Assembly (NCBI GenBank): GCA_947500035.1
Contig: CANMQP010000013.1
Span: 186,001 to 250,000 of the forward strand
Source: an uncultured Kiloniellaceae bacterium
GTDB taxonomy: Bacteria; Pseudomonadota; Alphaproteobacteria; Kiloniellales; Kiloniellaceae
Reading direction: 5' to 3'
Length of the DNA stretch: 64,000 nt
A model generated the notes under the pieces. It was not told where the DNA came from and made no database searches. It worked only from the letters and a program-made list of their open reading frames with translations. Of this stretch, positions 24,309-33,814 are shown one piece after another. Every line of letters begins with the position of its first letter. Position 1 is the first letter of the stretch. The translations under genes and the position numbers were made by a program.

Positions 24309-25148
24309 ATGTCGACTGATACAGTAAAGAAGCCGATATCTCCCGACCCCGCTCTCGTCGCCGAAATCGACGGCCTGATCGAGAAAATCAAGGCGATCCA
24401 CGAAAGGCATGGGCGAGGGATTGCCAGCAAATTCAAGCGTGCCCGCAAGGGGGGTAGCGATCTGCTCGCACTTTCGGCTCTCGGAATCGACGTTCCCGAA
24501 GATTTACGCGCGCTTTACTGGCACTGGAACGGCGTCGCCGGAACAGGACGCACAACGCACTGGGATGAAGAAGTATTTCTTAATTACAAGTGGCCTCTTG
24601 CTGCCTTTCTCACTGATTGGCTTAGAATCGCCCGTTTGGAAGGACAAGCCCATTCCGATGTCGGCTTACACATCTTTTCAAGTTGGACCAGCACACCTCT
24701 GATGCTTTATTTTCCACAGGCGTCAAAGAATGTTTCGCCGCTTGTAGCAACGGAACCTTGGGCGCAGCGGGTCTATCACGCCTTCGACGGGATCGTGCCC
24801 ATGCTGCGCTCGGTGATCGCGGCGGAGGAGGCAGGGGTGATTTCCTACGCTCCGGAGCGGGTCGTCGGCGAGAATGGCAAGATCATCGTTGAAGCCAACG
24901 AAATCCAATACGATCCCGCAGCGCTCTGGGAAGCGATCGAACCGCTCAACCCACGCACGGCAGGGCAGGAATTCAACTACTGGCGCGCGCTGGCGACGGA
25001 TACCCTGGAGTTCGACGGCGCGCCGCCCGACATCGCATCGGGGATCATTGAGATGAAACCCGAAGTGCAGGAAATCGTCTTTCGCGAGGTGATCGGGGAA
25101 GAGACAAAGTGGGACGACGAATTGCAGAAAAAGCTGCGCGACGAGTGA
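24309..25148 (+). CDS. SMI1/KNR4-like hypothetical protein
   Basis: A 279-residue protein from the ATG at 24309; a frame start at 24288 adds seven residues without homology. The region LGIDVPEDLRALYWHWNGVAGTG followed by DEEVFLNYKWPLAAFLTDW resembles the start of SMI1/KNR4 (SUKH) domains, which often serve as immunity proteins in toxin systems. The similarity is by eye and weak. There is no toxin gene beside it. The C-terminal part is acidic. Confidence 0.5.
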   Translation: MSTDTVKKPISPDPALVAEIDGLIEKIKAIHERHGRGIASKFKRARKGGSDLLALSALGIDVPEDLRALYWHWNGVAGTGRTTHWDEEVFLNYKWPLAAFLTDWLRIARLEGQAHSDVGLHIFSSWTSTPLMLYFPQASKNVSPLVATEPWAQRVYHAFDGIVPMLRSVIAAEEAGVISYAPERVVGENGKIIVEANEIQYDPAALWEAIEPLNPRTAGQEFNYWRALATDTLEFDGAPPDIASGIIEMKPEVQEIVFREVIGEETKWDDELQKKLRDE

Positions 25149-25583
25149 TGTTCTCTCCCCTGACCCGACCCGTTGCGGACGGCGGTGTAGATAGGACAGC
25201 GTCCCGGTTTGAACGCCAGGCCAAAGCTCAAAAGCGGTAGCTGGAAAGCGGTGGGACGACATCTCAGAGCACGGCATACAGCTTTGCGCCAAATTCGCAG
25301 TCCCACCCTTAGTTAAGCCATTGAATTAGAGAGACAATTCGGCACCCTCCGGGACATCCTTTTGTTAACCGATACACACCAGGCTCTGGATCAGAGCTTT
25401 TCCCGGCGCAGGTGCAAAGATCAAGCCTTATCCCTATTGGGGGACTTGGCCATATTGGGGGGCCACGGCCCTGCGAATCTCCACGGCAGAAAACAGCGAC
25501 TTCGTAAAAGAGAGGGAAGAAGAGTCTTCTTAACGAATTCCCCCTAGATTTGAAGGGATCATCATCGCACAGGCCGTCTGCAC
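25149..25583. other. Intergenic region, nothing recognised
   Basis: About 435 bases. Short open frames are present but without ribosome sites or protein-like composition. No tRNA, clear terminator or repeat was found. Confidence 0.5.
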
Positions 25584-26204
25584 GTGGTTTTCCGTTGCTT
25601 TTTCAGCGTCTTGAAGTTTGACAGACCTTCCCCCGTTCTCGCCGTCGCGCTTACCATCACGGCGCTGGGGCTTGTGGGGGTCGGCGCGGCAGGCCTGGGC
25701 GAAACAGCTTCGGCCAACCCCGACCCGGAGCGAGCCAGTCCGGGTCAGGCTGACCCCAAAACCTCCGTGAGCAGGCGGCAGATTTCCATTGCGGAGGCGG
25801 CCTTCGTCGTCACCCTGGACAACGACCCCGACAGCAGGAAGGCCTTCAGCTATCAGTCGAACCGGGTTCCCTTCCTGCCGGGGCAGAGCTGCTACGGCTG
25901 GCGGCTTCGTCTGTCAGATGCAGGCAAAGTGGTCAGCTTCAGGGAAGTTCTGACCCTGCCCTCCGATCCGGCCTACTGGCCCGACGCGCCAAGCGAGTTC
26001 GATACGACAGCAAGGTTCACGGACCGCACCACGACGGTCACCGAACGCTATGTCGCACCGGAGGAAGGCTGGATCGGCAACGGCTGGTGCGTTCTGGAGG
26101 GCGATCCCAAAGGCGCCTACTCGGTGGAGGTCTCCATCAACGGAGTCTTCGCGCAGCGCTTCGATTTCGAGGTCGCCGATCCGCCCGCTTCGCAAGAGCC
26201 TTGA
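25584..26204 (+). CDS. Hypothetical secreted protein
   Basis: A 206-residue protein from a GTG start. The N-terminal segment PVLAVALTITALGLVGVGAAGLG is a signal peptide or anchor. The mature part contains FLPGQSCYGWRLRLSDAGKVVSFREVLTLPSDPAYWPD and GNGWCVLEGDPKGAYSVEVSINGVFAQRFDFEV, which reads as an immunoglobulin-like or beta-sandwich domain with one cysteine pair. No family was recognised. It is probably periplasmic or surface-associated. Confidence 0.6.
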   Translation: MVFRCFFSVLKFDRPSPVLAVALTITALGLVGVGAAGLGETASANPDPERASPGQADPKTSVSRRQISIAEAAFVVTLDNDPDSRKAFSYQSNRVPFLPGQSCYGWRLRLSDAGKVVSFREVLTLPSDPAYWPDAPSEFDTTARFTDRTTTVTERYVAPEEGWIGNGWCVLEGDPKGAYSVEVSINGVFAQRFDFEVADPPASQEP

Positions 26205-26326
26205 GGCTGACCGGTTCGCGGCGCACACGGACGGCCAATTGACGCCATCTCAATAGACCTCATCGCATCTGGCCGCGCTCAAAACCGATGACGATCGGGA
26301 GTTTTAGGGCTATCGGCTAACGCGGG

Positions 26327-26896
26327 CTACTGTTCAAAGTACTCTCTTTTCTTCTCGTAAATCCCACTGTCGTGAAGAGAGTCAAACAGCGGCACAGAGG
26401 CTTCGCCGAGTTGCTCCAGAACCTGCAAGACCTCGGTGTTAACGTTCGAGATCACATACCCTACGGACGCCTCTTTCAAAATATCTTCCGGCGTGAAGAG
26501 AATCGTGTCACCGGCATCAAAGACATCGAACACGTTTAAAATAAATCTTTCTGACGTCATCAGGCGGCGCTCATGCGCCAGAAAGAGAAACCCGAGAAGC
26601 AATTCGTCGTAATGCACACCAAGACCTTCGTCGGTCTCGCGCAAGCGCTCAAACAGGACGTCGCGCGCCTCTTCCTCAGAGGCGCTGACCGTGAGCTTGA
26701 TCAGCCAGTCCTGAGGGCAATCTGTGCGTGCAATGATCCTTTCAGACCAATCACGTAGAAACCTGGGATCGACAAGGCCTGATTCCAATCCTGCGAGTAA
26801 GATGACGAACAATGATTGCATGTTGGAATTCTGGTCTAAATTCGGAACGGCCGCAGCCGGCAATCTCAATCTGGAGTAGAATCCTGAATTTTCCAT
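26327..26896 (-). CDS. Hypothetical protein
   Basis: A 189-residue protein, acidic and helical, with no recognised domain (MQSLFVILLAGLESGLVDPRFLRDWSERII, then ARDVLFERLRETDEGLGVHYDELLLGFLFLAHERRLM). An internal ATG at residue 26 (26821) may be the true start because the first residues are unremarkable. No signal peptide. It is transcribed away from the PAS/chemoreceptor pair. Confidence 0.55.
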   Translation of the reverse strand: MENSGFYSRLRLPAAAVPNLDQNSNMQSLFVILLAGLESGLVDPRFLRDWSERIIARTDCPQDWLIKLTVSASEEEARDVLFERLRETDEGLGVHYDELLLGFLFLAHERRLMTSERFILNVFDVFDAGDTILFTPEDILKEASVGYVISNVNTEVLQVLEQLGEASVPLFDSLHDSGIYEKKREYFEQ

Positions 26897-27000
26897 TAAA
26901 AGTCATTCCGATCCGGCGCCGGCGAGGCAGCGCGTGTCTTTGAACGGCAATGAAGTTCCCAACCTCTCGAATCAAACAAGAACTTGCGCGCCGAATTATC

Positions 27001-27039
27001 GTTTAAACAACAAAATCAATATACTTAATGTTTAAACAA
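27001..27039. repeat. Two GTTTAAACAA boxes upstream of the PAS/MCP pair
   Basis: GTTTAAACAA occurs at 27001-27010 and again at 27030-27039, 29 bp apart in an AT-rich stretch that precedes the chemotaxis operon. Each contains the 8-bp palindrome GTTTAAAC. It could be a regulator site; AT-richness alone raises the odds of such words. Confidence 0.35.
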
Positions 27040-27172
27040 TTTAATGTGTTTTAGCAATCTTTAACATTGTTTTCGTAATCTGCGTTTCCACTTAGCTAAC
27101 GACTTGTTCAATCAGCGGGCACGCGAGCCTCCGGGCCTGCTCTGTCTTCTCGAAGTTGCGGAGGGATATCGG

Positions 27173-27712
27173 GTGAGTTTGTATGGAAACGCGGCGCTCT
27201 CAGGGAGGGAAACGACCTTTGAGCGCGACGAAATCATTGTTTCGAAAACGGATGTCACGGGAAAGCTCATCTACGGCAACCGTTTGTTCTTCAAGATGGC
27301 CGAACTCAGCGAGAAAGAGTGTATCGGACAGCAGCACAATATCGTGCGCCACCCCGAGATGCCGCGAACTCTATTCGACTTGCTTTGGGAGACGATCAAG
27401 AGCGGGAAAGAGATCTTCGCTTACGTGAACAACAGATCCAAGACCGGAAACAACTACTGGGTCTACGCCCATGTCACACCCAGTTTCGATAGAGACGGTA
27501 AAATCACCGGCTATCACTCCAACCGCCGCAAGCCCGAACGAAAGATTATCGATGAACACATCATTCCGTTGTATCGGGATCTGTTGAAAACCGAACAGGC
27601 GGCCGCGAGCCCGAAACAGGCTCTCCAGGATGGTCGCAAAGTCATTCAAGACATTCTGAACGACAGCAAAATGAGCTTTAACCAGCTCATGTTTTCCCTG
27701 GGAGGAGGATGA
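27173..27712 (+). CDS. Stand-alone PAS domain protein (Aer-like sensor)
   Basis: A 179-residue protein; GGAGG at 27160-27164 supports the GTG start at 27173 over the longer reading from 27104. The PAS domain has the Aer signature: [43 protein letters not shown], then [17 protein letters not shown]. In Aer this domain binds FAD and senses redox or oxygen state. The C-terminal part is helical. Its stop overlaps the next gene's start (ATGA at 27709-27712), so sensor and chemoreceptor are translated together and probably act as one split receptor. Confidence 0.85.
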   Translation: MSLYGNAALSGRETTFERDEIIVSKTDVTGKLIYGNRLFFKMAELSEKECIGQQHNIVRHPEMPRTLFDLLWETIKSGKEIFAYVNNRSKTGNNYWVYAHVTPSFDRDGKITGYHSNRRKPERKIIDEHIIPLYRDLLKTEQAAASPKQALQDGRKVIQDILNDSKMSFNQLMFSLGGG

Positions 27713-28863
27713 TGGCCTGGTCAAGCAATGCTGATGAGATCAAGAGGTCCCGCGAACTTCTGGCGCGCGTTGCGGCCGGCGACTTCGAGGTGCGCCTGAC
27801 CGGCATCAAGGCAAGCGGTGAGCTGGGAGAACTGCTTTACACGATCAACGATCTGATCGACCGTTGTGACGCCTACGTGCGCGAGTCGGCGGCCTGCATG
27901 AGCCACGTCAGCCAGAATATGTACTTCCGCAAGATCGAAACCACAGGGATGCAGGGCACGTTTCAGCATTCCGCGGAGCTCTGCAACGCCGCCCTCGAGG
28001 CCATGAAACACAAGGTCGAGGATTTCAGCGCAATCACGGACAATTTCGAACAGTCCATCGCCGGAGTCGTCGAGACAGTTTCGAGCGCGGCCACCGAGTT
28101 GAGCAGTTCGTCCGAATCTTTGCTCAGCGCCGCAGAAGGGACCAGCCAGCGGGCCACGACGGTCGCTGCCGCGGCTGAGGAAGCCTCGGTCAACGTGCAG
28201 ACCGTGGCTTCGGCATCCAGCCAACTTTCCTCTGCCAGCGGAGAGATCGGAACGCAGGTTTCCGCCGCCTCGGCGTTGGCCAACCAGGCCGCGGAGATAT
28301 CCAGAACCGCCGCCGGACAAGTCAATGCGCTCAAGGACGCCGCCGCGCAGATCACCGCGGCAGTCAATCTGATCAACGACATCGCGGCGCAAACCAATCT
28401 GCTCGCGCTCAACGCCACGATCGAAGCCGCCCGTGCCGGCGAGGCTGGAAGGGGCTTTGCCGTGGTCGCGGGAGAGGTCAAGAATTTGGCTCAGCAAACC
28501 GCCAGTGCAACTGACGAGATCGGCCGATACGTCCAGAACATCCAGGATGCGACCAACAGCACAGTCGGCTCGATTACCGACGTCTCAGCAAAGGTGACCG
28601 AGATCAACGAAGCCAATGCCTCGATCTCTTCCGCGGTCAATGAGCAAACCAAGGCAACGGTGGAAATCGCAAACAATATCGAGCAGGCCGCGGCGGGCAC
28701 GACGGATATCACCGTGAATATCACCAGCGTCACCGAATCGGCTCAGGAGACAAGCCACTCGTCGAACGACGTGAATGGCGCCGCAAATGAACTCTCGAAG
28801 CAGGCGGAAATGCTGCGCAGCGAAGTCGATCAGTTCCTGATTTCCGCGCGAAAGGTCGTGTAG
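27709..28863 (+). CDS. Soluble methyl-accepting chemotaxis protein
   Basis: A 384-residue chemoreceptor without transmembrane helices. Residues about 10-60 form a HAMP-like linker ([42 protein letters not shown]). The signalling tip is [50 protein letters not shown], matching the universal MCP hairpin, and long coiled coils with serine/alanine heptads flank it. With the PAS protein before it, this looks like an energy- or oxygen-taxis receptor split into two polypeptides. The ATG lies right after GGAGG. Confidence 0.9.
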   Translation: MMAWSSNADEIKRSRELLARVAAGDFEVRLTGIKASGELGELLYTINDLIDRCDAYVRESAACMSHVSQNMYFRKIETTGMQGTFQHSAELCNAALEAMKHKVEDFSAITDNFEQSIAGVVETVSSAATELSSSSESLLSAAEGTSQRATTVAAAAEEASVNVQTVASASSQLSSASGEIGTQVSAASALANQAAEISRTAAGQVNALKDAAAQITAAVNLINDIAAQTNLLALNATIEAARAGEAGRGFAVVAGEVKNLAQQTASATDEIGRYVQNIQDATNSTVGSITDVSAKVTEINEANASISSAVNEQTKATVEIANNIEQAAAGTTDITVNITSVTESAQETSHSSNDVNGAANELSKQAEMLRSEVDQFLISARKVV

Positions 28864-28954
28864 GCGCGTTTTCGCGTTGGTCATCGCAAAAGCGGCGCTG
28901 CCTTGGCCAACTGAAGCTATGTCTCCCTTCTGGAGTGAGAGCCCGAAACAGGGT

Positions 28955-28990
28955 CCGCGGGCCGTCCCGTCGCGCTGAGACGACCCGCGG
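28955..28990 (-). terminator. Terminator-like hairpin after the peroxidase gene
   Basis: CCGCGGG-C-CGTC (28955-28966) and GACG-A-CCCGCGG (28979-28990) form a near-perfect stem around a 12-nt loop, 28 nt past the stop of the minus-strand peroxidase gene. No strong T-run follows on that strand. Confidence 0.45.
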
Positions 28991-29017
28991 TTTGCGCCCC
29001 GGACTTAGCGAGCTACC

Positions 29018-30070
29018 TCAGCGGATAATCTCGGCGCTCGGACGCGGTGTCGTCCGGGTTTCCGCGGGCAGCACCGGCACCGTCACCTCAGGTACGCTCC
29101 CCGTCAGGCTGTCCAGAAAGGCGACGATCGAGTCGGCCTCGGCGTCGGTCAGTTCTTCACCCAGCTGGGACTCGGCCATGATCTGGACTGCAACCTTCAG
29201 ATCCCAGACCTTGCCGGAATGGAAATAAGGTGCGGTGACGGAGACGTTGCGCAGGGGCGAGGCACGGAAGACATACTCGTCGTCCACGGTCTCGGTGACG
29301 GCAAAGCGGCCCTTGTCGTCCGGCGGCAGAACCTCGGCGCCCGGCTTCTCGATCAGGCCGAAGGGGTAGTAGCCGTGACCGCCGACGTTGACGCCGCTGT
29401 GACAGGCCGCGCAGCCCTTGTCGACGAAGAGCTGGAGCCCCTCTTGCGCCTCGGCACTGAGGGCATCGTCATTGCCGTTCAGGAAAGCATCGAAGGGCGC
29501 AGGTGTGATCAACGTCGCCTCGAAAGCCTCGATCGCCTTGGCCATATTGTCGAAGGTGACCGGCGCGGCTTCTTCCGGAAAGGCGGCGGTGAACCATTCG
29601 CCATATTGCGGCATGCTGTTCAGAGTCTCGATCACGGTCTCGGGCGTGTTCGCCATCTCGACCCCGGCCTGGATCGGCCCCTTGGCCTGAGCCTTGAGAT
29701 CCTCGGCACGGCCATCCCAGAACTGGGCCTCGTTCAGGACGGCATTGAGAACCGTCGGGGAATTGCGCGGGCCCTTCTGCCAGCCGTGGCCGATCGAGGT
29801 TTCGAGATTGTCGTCCCCGCCCGTGGCCAGGTTATGACAGGAGTAACAACTGAATACGCCGGACGCCGAAAGCCGGGGATCGAAGAAGAGCGCCTTGCCC
29901 AGGTCGATTTTTTCCGGGGTGATGGGGTTGTCTTTGACGCTGGGGATCGTTGAGGGCAAGGGCTCGAAATATTCCCGGGCCATATCCCGCAGGTCGTTGG
30001 CGGCTGCCATGCCGGCCAGACTTGTGGCCAGACTTGTAGAAAGGAAAAGGGTCGCTATCGGGTGTTTCAT
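29018..30070 (-). CDS. Di-haem cytochrome c peroxidase
   Basis: A 350-residue periplasmic enzyme with a signal peptide (MKHPIATLFLSTSLATSLAGMAAA). Two haem-binding motifs are present: CYSCH in the N-terminal domain and CAACH in the C-terminal domain, with the family block KALFFDPRLSASGVFSCYSCHNLATGG. It should reduce hydrogen peroxide to water with electrons from cytochrome c, as in the CcpA/MauG superfamily. Its promoter side carries an FNR/FixK box (30125-30138), matching the known induction of this enzyme under low oxygen. The gene converges on the chemoreceptor gene. Confidence 0.93.
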   Translation of the reverse strand: MKHPIATLFLSTSLATSLAGMAAANDLRDMAREYFEPLPSTIPSVKDNPITPEKIDLGKALFFDPRLSASGVFSCYSCHNLATGGDDNLETSIGHGWQKGPRNSPTVLNAVLNEAQFWDGRAEDLKAQAKGPIQAGVEMANTPETVIETLNSMPQYGEWFTAAFPEEAAPVTFDNMAKAIEAFEATLITPAPFDAFLNGNDDALSAEAQEGLQLFVDKGCAACHSGVNVGGHGYYPFGLIEKPGAEVLPPDDKGRFAVTETVDDEYVFRASPLRNVSVTAPYFHSGKVWDLKVAVQIMAESQLGEELTDAEADSIVAFLDSLTGSVPEVTVPVLPAETRTTPRPSAEIIR

Positions 30071-30124
30071 CCAATCCTCCTTTTATGAATGGAAGAAACC
30101 CTGTCATTTCAACGGGAAAAAACT

Positions 30125-30138
30125 TTGAGTTATATCAA
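30125..30138 (-). promoter_or_regulatory. FNR/FixK-type box upstream of the peroxidase gene
   Basis: TTGAG-TTAT-ATCAA matches the FNR/FixK/Anr consensus TTGAT-N4-ATCAA except for one position. It is centred about 60 bp upstream of the peroxidase start codon, the right distance for activation under oxygen limitation. Confidence 0.65.
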
Positions 30139-30455
30139 TTCTAAACTGTGGCATGACGCCGCAACAGTGATTTTGCTCCCCGCGCCCTTCCATTCAGCAC
30201 GCGCCATGAAGAGCGAGACTCACCGGTGTTTCACGAGCCTGCAGCCAAGGAGGAGGCGACGGCCGACAAGCCTCGACGGCAGCGCCTGCCACCAAAAATG
30301 CACCCTGCAAAACGCGCCGTAGCTCTATAGTGGCCATGGCTCTATAGTGAGAACGGTGCGGCGCCTGCGCCACGCCGTCAAACCGCAAACACGCTGTCAA
30401 AAGCAGGGAAATCTGCTTAGCTTAAGAACCGCAATTCGTTTGAGGGTCCTCTGGT

Positions 30456-32324
30456 TTGGATACATCTCCTTCTGCAAAATCGAAAAAACGCGCGGCTGAA
30501 CACTCCCAGGCCGAAGAGTCTTCAACAAAAAATTCCCAGGCAGATCTCGAACTCTGGCCCATCGGCAACTGCCAGGTCAGCGGACTTGTCGATATGCGCG
30601 GCGGTCTGGTCTGGGCTTCCGTACCGCGGGTCGACGGTGACCCGGTCTTTTGTGCCTTGCTGCGGGGCGAGGAAGCCAAGGACGACCAGGGAGTCTGGCG
30701 CCTGGAGCTGGAAAACCAGATCAGCGCGACACAACGCTACCTGCGCAACACGCCGATCCTCGTCACTCGCCTGGAAGACGAGCGCGGCGGCGCGGTCGAG
30801 ATCATCGACTTTTGCCCGCGCTTCGAGAGCTCGGGCAGGATGTACCGACCGGTGGCCTATATCCGCATCGTCAAAGTGATCACGGGCGCGCCCCGGCTCT
30901 GTGTGCGTCTGGCGCCGATGAAGAACTACGGGACCGAAGCGGCGGCCCATACCAATGGCAGCAACCACATCCGCTACCTGGCCGGTGGACAGGTCCTGCG
31001 CCTGACCACCAATGCCTCGGTCGGCTATGTTCTGGAGCAACGGCCCTTTCGCGTGGAGAAAACGCTGCACTTTTTCCTCGGTCCCGACGAGCCCTTTCTG
31101 GGCAAGGTCGGACGGGAAGTCGACTCCATGCTGGAGCAAACGATTTCCTATTGGCGCGAGTGGGTCCGTGGGCTGGCCACCCCATTGGAGTGGCAGGACG
31201 CGGTGATCCGCGCCGCGATCACTTTGAAGCTCTGCCAACACGAAGAAACCGGTGCGATTGTCGCCGCCCTGACCACCTCGATCCCGGAGGCGGCAAGTTC
31301 CGAGCGGAACTGGGATTACCGCTACTGCTGGATCCGCGATGCTTACTATACCGTCCAGGCGCTGAACCGCCTGGGCGCACTCGACGTCCTGGAAAAATAC
31401 CTCGGGTACCTCCGCAACCTCGTCGACGATGCGAAGGTCGGACAGATCCAGCCGCTATACTCGGTCAGCGGCAAGCGGGAGCTGGAGGAGCGCCTCGTCG
31501 AGGGGCTGCAGGGTTACCGTGGCATGGGTCCCGTGCGGGCGGGCAACGCGGCCTATACACAGGTGCAGCATGACGTCTACGGCCAGATCATTCTGCCGAA
31601 CATCCAGTCCTTTTTCGACCGCCGCTTTCTGAGGATGGCCGACAGAAGCGATTTCGAGAAGCTTGAAAGCGTGGGCGAAGCCGCCTGGAACAGCCATAGC
31701 GAGCCGGACGCCGGACTATGGGAACTCAGAACCCGTTCGGCAGTTCATACTTACAGTGTGGTGATGAGTTGGGCCGCCTGCGACCGGCTCGGAAACGCCG
31801 CCGCCTTGTTGGGCCTGCACGACCGGGAGGCTGTTTGGACGGAACGTGCGCAAGCAATCAGAGCCAAGATCGAGGCGCAGGCCTGGTCGGAAAAAAGCGG
31901 TCATTATGTTGCGACCTTCGGTGGCCAAGAATTGGATGCCAGCCTGCTCCAACTTGTCGACTTGCGCTACATCAGTGCGAACAACCCCCGCTTTCTGGCA
32001 ACATTGGAAGCGGTCGAAAAAAGCCTGAGACGCGGAGAACATATGTTGCGCTACGATACGGAGGATGATTTCGGACAACCGGAAACGGCCTTCAATATCT
32101 GCACCTTCTGGCTGATCGAGGCACTGCACTATGCAAACCGGAATGAGGAGGCCCGCGAGCTCTTTGAAACCATGCTGGAACACCGCACACAATCCGGTCT
32201 TCTCTCAGAAGACATGGATTTCGTAACGGGCGAACTTTGGGGGAACTTTCCCCAGACCTACTCGCTGGTCGGGATCATCAACTGCGCCGTTCTGTTATCT
32301 GAACCCTGGAGCACCGTCCGATGA
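30456..32324 (+). CDS. Glycoside hydrolase family 15 protein (glucoamylase/trehalase type)
   Basis: A 622-residue cytosolic enzyme read from a TTG, since the GH15 N-terminal block (LWPIGNCQVSGLVDMRGGLVWASVPRVD) begins well before the next ATG. The catalytic (alpha/alpha)6 barrel shows SSERNWDYRYCWIRDAYYTVQALNRLG and DAGLWELRTRSAVHTYS, the latter carrying the catalytic acid. No signal peptide is present. Its stop overlaps otsA by 4 bp. GH15 genes coupled to otsA are common in Alphaproteobacteria and some act as trehalases, so turnover of trehalose or glucans is likely; exact specificity is open. Confidence 0.88.
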   Translation: MDTSPSAKSKKRAAEHSQAEESSTKNSQADLELWPIGNCQVSGLVDMRGGLVWASVPRVDGDPVFCALLRGEEAKDDQGVWRLELENQISATQRYLRNTPILVTRLEDERGGAVEIIDFCPRFESSGRMYRPVAYIRIVKVITGAPRLCVRLAPMKNYGTEAAAHTNGSNHIRYLAGGQVLRLTTNASVGYVLEQRPFRVEKTLHFFLGPDEPFLGKVGREVDSMLEQTISYWREWVRGLATPLEWQDAVIRAAITLKLCQHEETGAIVAALTTSIPEAASSERNWDYRYCWIRDAYYTVQALNRLGALDVLEKYLGYLRNLVDDAKVGQIQPLYSVSGKRELEERLVEGLQGYRGMGPVRAGNAAYTQVQHDVYGQIILPNIQSFFDRRFLRMADRSDFEKLESVGEAAWNSHSEPDAGLWELRTRSAVHTYSVVMSWAACDRLGNAAALLGLHDREAVWTERAQAIRAKIEAQAWSEKSGHYVATFGGQELDASLLQLVDLRYISANNPRFLATLEAVEKSLRRGEHMLRYDTEDDFGQPETAFNICTFWLIEALHYANRNEEARELFETMLEHRTQSGLLSEDMDFVTGELWGNFPQTYSLVGIINCAVLLSEPWSTVR

Positions 32325-33697
32325 GCCGGCTGATTGTCATTTCCAACCGCGTCAGCGTCCCCGACAAGAAAAAGAAGGACGGGGCGCAAGGCGGACTCGC
32401 CGTCGCTCTGGGGGCGGCACTCAAGGAACACCGCGGCATCTGGTTCGGCTGGTCCGGTAAGGAGACAGAGGTCTTCACCGGAGACCTCAACATGCAGAGG
32501 ACCGACGGCATCACCACGGCCACGATCGACCTGGAACCCCAGGACATCGACGAATATTACAACGGTTACGCAAACCGGACTCTCTGGCCGCTGTTTCATT
32601 TCCGTATCGATCTGGCGGAGTACGAGCGGCAGTTCGGCAGCGGATACGAACGCGTGAACGAGCGTTTTGCGACCAGCGTCGCGCCGTTGATCGAGCCGGA
32701 CGACCTGGTTTGGGTGCACGATTATCACCTGCTGCCGCTCGGTAAGATGCTGCGCGACCGGGGGATCAAGAACCGCATCGGCTTCTTTCTGCATATCCCC
32801 TGGCCACCGACCCGTCTGCTCGTCTCCTTACCGTTCCACGAGCGCCTGGTCCTGACCATGCTGGAATACGACATCATCGGGTTTCAGACCCGGGAGTGGC
32901 TGGAGTCCTTCTGTCATTACGTAGAGAAGGAACTCGGGGGCACTGTCGATGCCGATGGCGTGATCCGCTTCGAAGACCGGGTCGTGAAGGCCCAGGCCTT
33001 TCCGATCGGCATCGACTACGAAGAATTTTCCCGCGCGGCCGTCGGCGACACCGCGCGTTCGGCCTACGAGCGCCTGGTGCAAAGCGCGGAAGGCAAGAAA
33101 GTACTTATCGGCGTCGACCGCTTGGATTATTCCAAGGGCCTGCCGGACCGCTTTGAAGCCTACGACCGCTTTTTGACGCAAAACGCCGAGAGCGCGAAGG
33201 ATGTGGTTCTGCTTCAGATCGCGCCGCCATCGCGTGAGGCCGTCGTAACCTATCAGGAGATCCGTGAGACCCTGGAGGGCTTGACCGGAAGCATCAACGG
33301 CGCGCACGCCGACATCGACTGGGTGCCGATCCGCTACGTAAACCGTGGCTATCCCCGTGCGGAACTCGCGGGCTTTTACCGCGCCTCCCGGATCGCGCTG
33401 GTCACGCCGCTGCGCGATGGGATGAACCTGGTCGCCAAGGAATATGTGGCCGCCCAGGATCCGGAGGATCCGGGAGTCCTGATCCTCTCCCGCTTCGCCG
33501 GAGCCGCCTTACAGCTGACCGATGCGCTGATGGTCAATCCGCACAGCGGCGATGAGGTCAGTGAAGCGATCCGCACGGCGCTTGCCATGCCGAAGGAAGA
33601 GCGGATCCGGCGCTGGCAGGGCATGATCGAGACCGTAAAGAACGAAGATGTGAAGAAATGGCAGAAAGACTTTGTCGCTGCCCTGAAGGCGCCCTGA
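32321..33697 (+). CDS. otsA: Trehalose-6-phosphate synthase (GT20)
   Basis: A 458-residue enzyme that joins UDP-glucose and glucose-6-phosphate to give trehalose-6-phosphate. Typical blocks are LIVISNRVSVP at the N-terminus, WVHDYHLLPLGKMLR, GFFLHIPWPP, VDRLDYSKGLPDRFEAYDRFL and the acidic active-site loop LVTPLRDGMNLVAKEYVAAQ. Length matches the family. It starts at ATGA inside the GH15 stop. The phosphatase OtsB is encoded just downstream on the opposite strand, so the full OtsAB pathway is present for osmotic or desiccation protection. Confidence 0.96.
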   Translation: MSRLIVISNRVSVPDKKKKDGAQGGLAVALGAALKEHRGIWFGWSGKETEVFTGDLNMQRTDGITTATIDLEPQDIDEYYNGYANRTLWPLFHFRIDLAEYERQFGSGYERVNERFATSVAPLIEPDDLVWVHDYHLLPLGKMLRDRGIKNRIGFFLHIPWPPTRLLVSLPFHERLVLTMLEYDIIGFQTREWLESFCHYVEKELGGTVDADGVIRFEDRVVKAQAFPIGIDYEEFSRAAVGDTARSAYERLVQSAEGKKVLIGVDRLDYSKGLPDRFEAYDRFLTQNAESAKDVVLLQIAPPSREAVVTYQEIRETLEGLTGSINGAHADIDWVPIRYVNRGYPRAELAGFYRASRIALVTPLRDGMNLVAKEYVAAQDPEDPGVLILSRFAGAALQLTDALMVNPHSGDEVSEAIRTALAMPKEERIRRWQGMIETVKNEDVKKWQKDFVAALKAP

Positions 33698-33814
33698 GCC
33701 GCAAGGTCTGAAACAGGCTCCGGTCCAGATCTTACCGCTGTATCAGCTTCACAAGCAGGATAGATCGCCGCCCGAGATTCCATCTAAACCTGATCTGATC
33801 CGATCCGCGTCGAA

